Assembly: GCA_964035545.1 (NCBI GenBank)
Contig: CAXIUT010000301.1
Coordinates: 1 to 30,618 of the forward strand
Origin: Bugula neritina
Lineage: Eukaryota; Bryozoa; Gymnolaemata; Cheilostomatida; Bugulidae
DNA: 30,618 nucleotides
Reading direction: 5' to 3'
Below, piece after piece: positions 1 to 9,753 of the stretch. Below the pieces are notes generated by a model. The model did not search any database. It was not told the DNA's origin and worked only from the letters and a program-made list of their open reading frames with translations. Positions within the stretch are counted from its first letter, which is position 1. Each line of letters starts with the position of its first letter. Made by a program: the position numbers and the translations under genes.

Positions 1-75
1 CCCAACCCCAACCCCAACCCCAACCCCAACCCCAACCCCAACCCCAACCCAACCCCAACCCCAACCCCAACCCCA
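1..75. repeat. Left telomere, (CCCCAA)n
   Basis: This is a tandem array of CCCCAA reading inward from base 1, so the complementary strand carries the G-rich 3' end. One unit near 48-52 is CCCAA, one C short; all others are perfect hexamers. C4A2/G4T2 telomeres are known from oligohymenophorean ciliates (Tetrahymena-type). With the opposite array at the right end it marks this as a complete macronuclear chromosome. Confidence 0.98.
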
Positions 76-221
76 TGAATGATAGTCATAGAGAGATCTA
101 GTTAAGTTAAGAAATAAGACTAGATTGAATGATACTGATACTATTGTATTCTGATTATATTCCTCAGTTTATGATATTGTGTTGATTAATATTAATTTAC
201 TTAAAAGATAAGTATTTTTCA
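76..221. other. Left subtelomere and RNase T2 upstream region
   Basis: This is 146 bp of AT-rich sequence between the telomere and the first start codon. No ORF or repeat is visible. It must hold the promoter and 5' UTR of the RNase T2 gene, but no recognisable element could be picked out. Confidence 0.6.
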
Positions 222-954
222 ATGAAGATTATTTGGATCATTTTCGGTCTGTTGCTTGTCAACACCCTTGGACAAACCTGTATTTGGGTTTTTATGTAGA
301 TGATGCTGTTTTAGCTTTGAGCTGGCCTGCTGGACACTGCTAGTATCTTTCGAACAGAAGAAGATCTTGTGATTCTAATCTTTTAAAACCATGGAACAGG
401 TCTATTTGTCATTATTCAGAAGAAGCTTTACCATTCATGGACTATGGCCTTCATACAAAACTCATAAAAAATATGGATCATTTGATGTTCAAGCCGTTTC
501 AGGCATTAGAAGAGAATTAGATCTATACTGGCCTCCAAGAGCTGAACGCAGCAATCGTCCCTACTTCTTATGGGTGCATGAATGGGAAAAACACGGATAT
601 GACTTCGCCAACATTTATCTTCGTCTTAGCGGTAAAAGATATAGCGGAACAAGTGGAAACCTTTAACTACAGAGAATCTACTTCTAAAAAACTCTTCAAT
701 TCTACAAAACCCTTGGCAGTGTCAGACAATTACCCCATAAACCTAAAAACGTTAGTGAATTGGCAGGTTACTTAAAGATATCAACTCGAGCAATGTATAC
801 CCGATGCAATCCTTCAGGATACCTTCAAGAGATTAGAATTTGCACCAAAATTCAAAGAGATAAATCAAACAGAGTTGTAATAAAAGTTACTAATTGTCGC
901 AGAACTTCAAGTAACTGTGGATCTTCTAATCTTAAATTGGGAACAATAAGATGA
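222..954 (+). CDS. Secreted/lysosomal ribonuclease T2
   Basis: RNase T2 family endoribonuclease, which cleaves RNA through a 2',3'-cyclic phosphate intermediate, in the secretory or lysosomal compartment. Both active-site blocks are present: FTIHGLWP (CAS I) and HEWEKHG (CAS II, with both His plus Glu and Lys). The upstream family block ALSWPAGHC is also there. An N-terminal signal peptide is clear (MKIIWIIFGLLLVNTLGQT). The gene looks frameshifted until four tiny introns are removed: 280-299 (20 nt), 400-419 (20 nt), 623-644 (22 nt) and probably 755-777 (23 nt; 721-755 is an alternative). The spliced product is about 215 aa, normal for the family, with a Cys-containing C-terminal LQEIRIC block. 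It stops at TGA. The first two introns are certain; the exact ends of the last two are inferred. It is convergent with the TTLL gene, 71 bp apart. Confidence 0.88.
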
Positions 955-1025
955 TGATGCAATCAATAAATACAATTAAAAGTAGAAACTAGTAATATTA
1001 TGAATAAAAAAGAGGTTTGTAAAAA

Positions 1026-2978
1026 TCATTTCTTTTTTGGACTGTATTAACTATTTGGCATCAATTGACCAAGATTTTCCCACATGTTTTGAGAATCAGG
1101 ATATCCATCAACAGGATAACTTTTATCCTCAGGCTTTTTATCAATAATTTGATCAATTGTGAGTTTAAAAGTATCATTTAGTAGTCTAGGAATCAATTGT
1201 TTTAATATTGGACTCGAACACTACAAACAAGGGTTTTAATTTACTTATATTAACCATACTTTTAACTAACAATCAATTATAAAATCTAACCCAAACAACT
1301 CAAAACAATGCTTACGTTGATTACTATTAATTTTCTTTTTTACAGAACTAAATGCCATATAAGAGATCTATTTTATTCTATTCCAGATGTTATTAGTCTC
1401 TTCTTAAGATACAAAATCTTTTAAACACCAAAAAGGAAGTTGATTTCCATTTTAAAATTGTCCATAGTTCTAAGAATGCTTCTGAATTGCATTGTTTGTC
1501 AAATGAATAAAGTAATTTCCAATGTTCTAAGTTGAAAAAGTTTAAGCTGAAGTTCTAATATAACCTTCTTTGAAAAAATAGACATGAAGATCTTCAGTGA
1601 GAAGAGCCCAAACTCGAATATCGAATTTACGTTCATGAATGAGAAAAGGCTTTTCAACATACTTTTGAATAACAAAAGAACATGTGTTTAACTTGATTTT
1701 TTAACTTGCAATTTTTGATTATGGAACTGTTGCTCCTCCAATCTAGACTTCTACATGCTATTTACTTGTTATATCTTTACTAATTGACAATTTTTGTTCA
1801 GGTTCTTTTTATTTTGGATCAATCCTCTCAATAGTTTTATCATGCATTTTCTAATTCTTCTCATTTTTATCAGAAGTTTTTTATTTAATCTTTTTCCGAT
1901 TCATAGCTGCTAGATAATCCAAAAGGATTTTCTCTAACTCCTCAAGAGAGTCAAATATCTATATTCCTCTACCTCTATTGAGTCCGGTAGGTTTAAGTAA
2001 CCACATATAGCTATTTTCTGAATAATAAGTATGATGATTCAAAGGTTTGCTCAGAAGGTTGACTTTCTTCTTGATATCTGAATTTTGCCAAGCCATATAT
2101 TGTTGAAATTTGTTAGTGAAGAAAGTAGGCCAAATATTTTTCTTTGGACTTTTTCTAGGATCGTTTTTTTGAAAGAAACTTATAAATTGTTTGAAATTAT
2201 ACTAACAGTATTAGTCATCAAAATCAATAGTAAAAGTAATAGGAGTAATATTGAAAACCTACATTTTTTTTGTTTAACAATATATTTGTAAGTTTTTTAT
2301 AAGTTGATCTTTTGTACTTATTTCTTCACTAAATTAAAAATGATTAATGATTCTCTTCTTTGTAAAAGACCACATCTTTTTATAATTATGTCTATCCTTG
2401 AAAAAAACCCATTTGAAGTTAGGAACTCCTTCACCAGATTTCACTTATTTCCATATATTACGACTCAATAACACTTACCTCACAAGATCTTCGTTGTTAT
2501 TACCTCTCGCAAGAAGAAAAGAAGGTTCATTTAAGGCGGTTTTATTTATTTTGAGTTATTATGGACTTTATTCATTGTTTCTACGGCTGGTCAATCTAGA
2601 ACGACGTGAAAGACTCGTTGAATTCAAACGAATTTCTGTTTATTCCTACAATTGCTATCTATCATTATCAGTAATTTTTTTTATTGACTACTTCCGAATC
2701 TTAAAGTTATGAAGATTTACCTGCTGAGTAGGTCTTTTTTTTGAAACAAGCAGAGTAACTTGTTAAGGACTAGGAGGACATATCTTCTTACTAATAAGAA
2801 TATTAGAAAGAGGTTGATAATTATAAAGAAGACGACTATTCGGGTTGGCCAGTAACAGATCATCATTAAGCTTTTTCGATATAGTTGGAGAATATTTAAT
2901 CTAAGGGAGAACGTTCTTAATAATAGGTTTTTTCTTTGAGTTAGCAAAGATGCGACGGTCCTGAAAGAGGTCTATCAT
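1026..2978 (-). CDS. Tubulin tyrosine ligase-like protein (TTLL), probable glycylase/glutamylase
   Basis: ATP-grasp enzyme of the TTLL family, which adds glycine, glutamate or tyrosine to tubulin and related proteins in cilia and cytoskeleton. The 650-aa reading frame is continuous with TAA/TAG as Glu. N-terminal block NHFEFSEEISTKD lies near residue 220, nucleotide-binding KPTGLNRGRGI near 325-337, ERKFDIRVWALL near 453, HLTNNAIQ near 493, and WLIEVNENPC near 580. The NHF..STKD block resembles the TTLL3/8/10 initiase and elongase group (known family trend), so glycylation is the best guess, not proven. A Lys/Glu-rich insert of about 100 residues sits inside the catalytic domain. A 21-nt GT..AG stretch near 2697-2717 could be an in-frame intron. 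A paralogue lies at 20450-22282. Confidence 0.9.
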
Positions 2979-3140
2979 TACTATCTTTTATTATTGATTT
3001 TTTATTATTGGAATTAATACTCATACAACCAATCTTTCTATTTTAATCAAAATTACACTTATCAAAAGTAACTTAATCCTATATATCATATTATGATTAA
3101 ATAATGAATTATATTTTGATTAACTTGAATTAAGAAAAAA

Positions 3141-3953
3141 TCAATGTGCTCCTGAAATGAAGTTATCTTCTTCTGTATCATGTGCCTTTTCCCAAGGAAC
3201 AACCCAATTGCCTTATGGTATATATATCTCTTATTTGATCTTTCTTCGAGGTATAGGACTAGAAGTATGTTCATGAGGTACTACACTTCTCTTTTTATAT
3301 CTAGTTTTGATAAAATTGTTTACAAAAAAAGTAGTTCGATCTTTTGTATCTGGCTTTATCTTATAAACAACTTATTCTTCATTGCTTTATGGATTTAAAA
3401 GAACTTTTGATGGTTGTTTTTCATTTCTAGTCAAAGACTCAGATTTATTAACTTTATTTCTATTGACAATTAATCCTACTCTTTTATTGAATGATTATAA
3501 CTGAGTTGTAAAACTAGGAGATAATATCTATGACTCCAAGTAGTTTCCCCAAACGCTACTAAACTAAAATTTATCAGCCCACTCTTTCTTATGAAAATGA
3601 TCTTGAAGCATATGATTATTGATGACATTTGAACGTTTTTGTTTTTTAGATGTTTGATTGAATAATTTTTTAACATTAAAAGAGGGTAGTTTAGCCTTTT
3701 CAAGCAACTATTTTTGTTCTTTCATTTTATTATAATGTGTTTTATCAAGAGAAAATACTCCTCCTGTTTACTTATGCGAAAAAGACTGAGATACAGATGT
3801 TACAGCTTTCTGAGGCTCAACAGAAAAGATAATAGGCTTTTTGGGGATACTATGAGTATGATGGAGATATTGAGAAGGATTAAAACGAGATAGTTATGTT
3901 GAATGAGAAGAATGGTAACAAGAATGACTCGGGTTGAGTTTATTATTTCGCAT
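3141..3953 (-). CDS. Hypothetical basic protein, 270 aa
   Basis: This is an uninterrupted frame of 270 codons with TAA/TAG as Glu, ending at TGA. I do not recognise the family. The protein is polar, basic and rich in Ser, His, Lys and Asn. It has no signal peptide or membrane segment and only short Lys/Glu stretches that could coil. The C-terminus has a Trp-containing segment (NWVVPWEKAHDTEEDN). It lies 162 bp upstream of the TTLL start on the same strand and 56 bp downstream of the RhoGEF stop. Its reality rests on length: there is no TGA in 813 bp of AT-rich DNA, and there is tight same-strand packing. It could be a lineage-specific cytoskeletal protein, which is inference only. Confidence 0.72.
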
Positions 3954-4009
3954 ATTATTTATTTATATTGATGGTATTGATACAAAAATAAATTAGATCA
4001 AATAATCAT

Positions 4010-7000
4010 TCATTTTTGAATAAACAACTGATTATACATTCTGTACATATCAGCTTGTTGTTTCACTTGCCACATATCTTTAGAATAAAAATAGTACTCT
4101 TTATCATCCTCGATTATTAGCTCAAATCCATTGATATTTACCTACAAATTCTTAGATTCCCACTTAAATTCAAAAACTAGGTTGCTATTATCTCTAATTT
4201 TAATACTATAACAGTCACAACCTATCTTGACTTTGATACCATCAGGTCTTAACTAAGCATCATAGAAGTAACAACTTCCTGAAGGATTGCTTGATACTGA
4301 ATATATAATTTTTTATGCAAGCTGATTAGGATGTTTGATACTTTAGTCTTTTTTAATTTTTTATATTTCTTCATAAAGAGCATTAATTATTTTTTATCGC
4401 ATACGACCAGGAAGTATTCTATCAAGTTCTTCTGTTCTTTTTTTAATCAAATAGTATGTAAGTGTATCTAATTCAATAAAATGTTTAAAACAATAATACC
4501 AAGCATAAACTTGACTATAATGTCTAAGATCTTTCAAATATATCTATCCATGTTTGATTCTATAGATATATTATTCAACTTTGAGATGAAGTTTCCTTTC
4601 TTATCCTTTAATTTATTAAAAATTTTAAAAATGCCATATTTTTCTGAGATAAAGATATATTTTATAAGGTTCTTTTTTGAAAAAACTACTAAAGAAACCT
4701 TACTCTTTAGGAGGAGCAACTAGTACCTTCCCTAATGTCTCATCATCAGAAAGAACATATGTATTTTTATGAACAACTGCAACTATAGTATAATCTTATA
4801 AATTAGACCTCATACGCTAATTAATATAGCTTCGAATCTGTCGAACTTTTTATGATAAGTTAAACTATATTTCAATGCCTTCAGAAGAATTATTAACATT
4901 ACAAAAAAATATTTTATATGACATCCTCATTGATGCAGGTTTAGGATGGGTAAAAATAAAATTAATCCATCCAAATCTTCTTTTCAACCATTCTAACTTA
5001 TTTTATAAATTTTATTTAGCCATATTGTAAACTGATACTCCCTGAACAGCTTGGCCCATCTTGATAGTCCTTCTATCACAAAAGTAAACCCTCTTAATTT
5101 CACTTTGAAATATTTTAACTCTTGAGGCTTCATTTTTAGAAAAGAATCTCTATCTCTGGTCTTTGTAGTAATCTGCAAATAATTTATATGTTGGCTTCTC
5201 AACACATAACTGACAAGCATTGATCATACATGTGTTAGGTAGGCGTAAATACTACCATAAAGGATCACACATACCTAATAAATGAGAATAAATATCTAAT
5301 CTTTTAGAGATAGATTTACTCCTGAAAAGACTATTCAATAATAGCTGAATAAAAATACCTTTTATCTAGAATTGCATATCTCGATTATTCTACATCTATT
5401 TTGTTGATATTCCCTTAACAGCTGAGTTCAAAGAACGAAATTGAAAATCAGGATATAAATATTTTGTCATCAACTAAAGTTAATATAGTTTTTAAAAGCA
5501 ACTAATGATGTTTGACTTGGAGGAGTTATATCGTTAATTTTAGATGAAGAAGCATGAAATTTCAACACAAAATAAGCTTCTTATTAATCTTACTGAAAAC
5601 ATCTTTCATCATTACCTATTATAGAAATAATCATTGGTCTTTTTAGCTGAGGTTTTAAATGCACATAACTCTCTCTTTACGAAACCAATGAATCTCTACT
5701 ATTTCTAGTCATCCTTTCCATCTTTTCTTATCGATTCATTTCATTAATTTTGATATCTAAAATAACTCTCGAAATGTTTTAGTAAAATTAAGTACATGAA
5801 AACTTATCAAGAAAGGATATATGAACACAATGCCTTCGTCCAAAAATATAAATTCTATTGATAAAGTAATGACCATCAGATGGTCTTTATATCTAACTCC
5901 ATCTATCCAAGTATATTCTCACTGGCGCTCTTTCTCTATTATCTCCTTTAAAAGCAACTAAAAGAAGATCAGAAAATAAATATAAATCCACTAACATGTC
6001 GATATTAACTCCTTCAAATTGACCTATATATGATCGAGCTCCTCCTTCGATTATACGACCGAATTATGCGTCTAGTTGAATCATTTTTTCATTTTTATCT
6101 TTGTTTTCAAGTGCTATGTTATTCTGTTCATTGACCAAATGATAACATTCAATAGCTTCATGTAAATAATGTTGATCAGGATGATTTTTTGGTGCCTTTG
6201 AGGTGTAATCTCTAAGAATTAAATGATATTTCAAAGGTCTTTGAAAAGGTTTACTCATCATATCCTCAATTGTTATTATTCTTCCTTAAGAACTAAGACT
6301 CTTTTGAATTTATCTCGCCTTTTAACTTGTTTTTAATAAATTTCTCAATGTCTTTTGAGTTCCACTCAAATTTTTAAAATAGTCTGAATAAACAAGTAAA
6401 AATTTAGCATACTTTTTCATTGTTTATCCAATTAGAGTAGTATGTCTATTCCAGTGTTTAAACTTACCTTCTAATTATTCTTTAAGCTGCATCGATAGTC
6501 CGATCATAGACTAAATAGAAGAGAACATATTTTTTTCTTCGTTTTAACTGATTAGTGATTCCTATCGGAGAGGTTTTTGTATCTTTTATTTAATAGTTAT
6601 AAGATCTTCAAGATAATCCTGTTCAGTATTAACTAATTATCTAAAGCGATAGAACCTGTTTTTACTTTTGCCTGATAGTTTATTCCATCTGGCAATAGCG
6701 TTTCCAGTTTTTATTTATAATTTAAGCCATTTGGCGATAGTTCCTCTGGAATGTCTTGGAGAGTTTTATTGTTATCTTAAAGTTGAGCGCATATAATCAA
6801 TTGAATAATAGGCTACTGACGACATAAATGAAATTAAATATTTAAAGACAAAACTAACATCATGTTTAATACTCACTTCCTCATCATCTATAACTTTTTT
6901 ATTAAATTTGAACCAATTAAACTTTGTTTATTCTTTGAAAGTATTAAATAGAATAGAAAAAATAGTAAAAATAAACTATCATTACTGACAAAGAGTTACT

Positions 7001-7191
7001 TCTTCAGATAGACTTTGAAACTCAGTCTAATATTCTTAAATTTAAGTAGAATTCATTTTATTCCCAATATTTTAATAGGAAGGAATAGATGGGGTTTTTC
7101 TCTTTTATCTAAAGATAACTTTTTTGAGATCTTGAAGTAATAGTGGATATTTGTGACTTTTGTATGCTACTACGACACATTTTTTTGCCAT
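4010..7191 (-). CDS. RhoGEF (DH-PH) protein with C-terminal FERM-like region
   Basis: Predicted guanine-nucleotide exchange factor for a Rho/Rac-type GTPase, 1,042 aa after removing two introns: 6976-6999 (24 nt) and 5474-5502 (29 nt). The DH domain runs about 170-368. Its first conserved region contains ELVNTEQDYLEDL, a middle segment contains KYAKFLLVYSDYF, and the signature helix contains KPFQRPLKYHLILRDY followed by NHPDQHYL. A PH-like domain follows (about 370-490, with DLYLFSDLLLVAF). The C-terminal third, about 738-1042, looks like a FERM/PTB fold: a ubiquitin-like lobe, a helical lobe, and a last lobe ending GFELIIEDDKEYYFY. The stretch between PH and FERM is unrecognised. The 29-nt intron joins the two halves; without it the first half stops at 5470, so a two-gene model is the main alternative. 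DH is certain, FERM moderate. Confidence 0.82.
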
Positions 7192-7499
7192 TTACTTAAT
7201 GATTATAATATGAGAAAAATATAAATTGATAAAACATAGTTATTTAAGTAAAATAATTCTAAGTTCATCCTTCTTCTGTCCCTTAAAAATCTAATAGTTT
7301 TATCAATTTTAGACGATTTAAGACAATAATTTTTTTTGATAACTCTAAGATTGTAAATCAAGAAATTAGTAAAAATATTTTACTATTAATAAATAGTCTA
7401 ATTTCTCTAATATTTAATAAATTGATAAAAAATCGGAAGCAGAAGATTATTAAATAGAATTTTTATTATATATTTACATCGAAACAAAAATCTTCTATA
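7192..7499. promoter_or_regulatory. Divergent intergenic region with repeated AAATTGATAAAA element
   Basis: This 308-bp AT-rich spacer separates two divergently transcribed genes and is the longest gap in the window. It has no coding capacity. The 14-mer ATAAATTGATAAAA occurs exactly at 7221-7234 and 7417-7430. An exact inverted copy (GTTTTATCAATTT) lies at 7297-7309, pairing perfectly over 13 bp with 7223-7235. The arrangement suggests a protein-binding site shared by the two promoters, or an origin-like element; function is inference. Confidence 0.4.
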
Positions 7500-8035
7500 A
7501 TGTTTGTTCCTAAACATAAAGAAGTCTGGAATATTTAGAAAGCTCATATAATAACTCCTCGTAGATAATATAATCATAACAGAAACAAGAGTCTTCCTCT
7601 TATGAAAGAAAAAAGTCTATAGTCCAAAGGAAAATAACATGGAAAACTCATGTATAATAAATGGTATATAAAACCAGAACAAAGAATGAAAAGAGAACAC
7701 TATCTATCAGAATAAACCGAACTCATCAGTCCAAGTAAATTTTATTGAAGTTAGATTAAAACTATATCTATGAAGGACTGTATAATCATCATTAAAAGCC
7801 ACGCATGCCTTTCAGAAAATTAAAAACATAAGTCAATAGACAAAGCTGTGTTGATCAAATATGTGGAGATACGCTCAATTTAAAAATATTAGCTAAGTAT
7901 AAGAAGTAAATCTTTAGTAACATAGAAAAAAAGAAGCGAAAAGCAAAAGAACTCCAGGTGTAATTGATTTCATTATTCGACATAGTTAAATAGAAGAAGA
8001 AAAAAGAAGAAAATAAGTTTGTAAAAGAAAAATGA
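7500..8035 (+). CDS. Hypothetical Lys-rich protein, 171 aa
   Basis: Two-exon gene with a canonical 20-nt intron at 7735-7754 (GTAAAT..GTTAG). The intron joins two open frames that otherwise stop at TGA, and it gives exactly 172 codons. I do not recognise the product. It is very basic (Lys/Arg-rich), has no signal peptide or membrane segment, and ends in a Lys/Glu-rich tail likely to form a helix or coiled coil (residues about 125-171). It is divergent from the RhoGEF gene across the 308-bp spacer and co-oriented with ALDH 100 bp downstream. Support is the intron of the modal size plus long open frames; no homology is visible. Confidence 0.68.
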
Positions 8036-8135
8036 CTAAGTTTTGATATAAAATTTGATGTATTTCATTGTGATTTCATAATTTATTACCTACCTTATTT
8101 ATACCTAACTTACATGAATGATATATTCATTAGAT

Positions 8136-9751
8136 ATGCGAAACATAGCAAGCAAAGTCATTTCTTTTACAGGAATGGTCCAACGTAGTAGATTTGCCTT
8201 TAGCTAATTCAGCAAATTCCCCTTCTTAGCTGAACTGGGACTAGCTGCAGAGAATAAAGGTGCTTTCTACAATGGAGAATGGCAAGTAACTGATAGCACT
8301 TCAAACTTTACTTCAATCAATCCAGCTTCTGAAGAGTTAATCGCCACAACCAAATGTGCCTCACTCAAAGATTATGAAAAAACTATTTCAGCTATGCAAG
8401 TTGCTAATAAATAATGGAGATCTATGACTATGCCTGCAAGAGGATAAATAGTTAGACAAATTGGAGAAGCTTTCAGAGAAAAGAAAGATGCTTTGGGAGC
8501 AGTCATCTCTTTAGAAATGGGAAAGATTACCTCTGAAGGGTTAGGAGAAGTGCAGGAAACCATTGATATCTGTGATATGGCATGTGGACTATCAAGAACT
8601 ATAGGGTAAATCTTTGCTAATTTAGAGGTCAAGTTTTCAATTCTGAGAGACCTTAACATTTCATGATGGAAGTATGGAATCCATTAGGAACAGTTGGTGT
8701 TATTTCAGCTTTTAACTTCCCCAATGCTGTCTTTGGATGGAATCTTGCTATTGCTCTGATTTGTGGAAATACAGTAACATGGAAAGGAGCCCCTACTTCA
8801 TCTTTGGCCACTATCTCAACTGCTAAAATTATTGCAGATGTTCTCAAAAAGAATAAAATAAATCCTAATGTTTTTACAGTCCTTCATGGAGGAGCTGATA
8901 TTGGAGAAGCATTAACAAAAGACCCAAGAGTCCCTCTCCTCTCATTCACAGGCTCAAGCAAAGTCGGAGCAATTGTTCGAGGATAAGTTGAAAAAAGATT
9001 TGGAAAAACTTTACTTGAACTTGGAGGTAATAATGCATGTGTCATTATGGATGATGCTGATCTCGATATGGCTCTTAAAGCTTGTTTATTCAGTGCAGTT
9101 GGAACTGCAGGTCAAAGATGTACTTCTCTTCGAAGACTCTACATCCATGAAAGTATCTATGATGGATTCGTTGCAAAACTTGTTAAAGCATACAAATCTG
9201 TTCCAATTGGAGATCCTTTGGAAGGAAAAACTCTACTTGGACCTCTCAATAATCCAAATCAACTTAATTTGTTCCTTAATACAGTTGAAAAAACCCAAAA
9301 ATAAGGAGGAAAGTTGTTGACTGGAGGCAAAAGAGTTGATAGAAAGGGATACTTTGTCGAACCAACTATCATTGAAGCTCCTCAAAATGCTCCATTCTTA
9401 CAAGAAGAGTATTTTGTTCCTATCCTATTTACACAAAAATTCAAAACTCTTGATGAAGCAATAGCAATGAACAACAATACTAGATATGGATTGAGCAGTA
9501 GTTTGTTCACTAGAAGTGTTGGAAACGCCTACAAATGGACTGGACCCAACGGATCTGACTGTGGCATTTGTAACGTTAACATTGGACCTTCTGGAGCTGA
9601 AATTGGAGGAGCTTTTGGAGGATAAAAGTACACTGGAGGAGGAAGAGAAGCAGGATCTGATAGTTGGAAGCAATACATGAGAAGATCAACTTGCACTATC
9701 AACCATGGAGATAGTCTACCTTTGGCTCAAGGAGTTAATTTTGATGTATGA
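8136..9751 (+). CDS. ALDH7A1: Mitochondrial aldehyde dehydrogenase family 7 (antiquitin, alpha-aminoadipic semialdehyde dehydrogenase)
   Basis: NAD-dependent enzyme of lysine catabolism that oxidises alpha-aminoadipate semialdehyde. The 531-aa product matches ALDH7 along its whole length: start YNGEW, then RG[E][41 protein letters not shown] (general-base Glu), GTAGQRCTS with catalytic Cys near 322, GSDCG..NVN, GGAFGG[E][12 protein letters not shown] and STCTIN. Bracketed Glu are TAA (8445-8447, 9623-9625), key evidence for the code. One 20-nt intron lies at 8628-8647. The N-terminus ([11 protein letters not shown], Arg/Ser-rich, few acids) looks like a mitochondrial presequence. An in-frame ATG at 8118 would add six residues. 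The stop lies only 2 bp from the convergent coiled-coil gene and 57 bp from the internal telomere array. Confidence 0.95.
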
Positions 9752-9753
9752 GA

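Noticed and set aside
222-954. RNase T2 gene as a frameshifted pseudogene or a case of programmed frameshifting
   Set aside because: Removing two clean 20-nt GT..AG introns restores the exact family motifs in order, and two further short introns finish the frame. Both catalytic blocks are intact.
4010-5472. Separate gene for the FERM-like part, with the RhoGEF ending at 5470
   Set aside because: No good start codon context was seen at the beginning of the second part, and a GT..AG intron at 5474-5502 joins the frames at a codon boundary. Kept as an alternative in the gene entry.
9425-9673. Minus-strand Ser-rich ORF opposite ALDH
   Set aside because: It lies wholly inside the conserved ALDH7 coding sequence and is a shadow.
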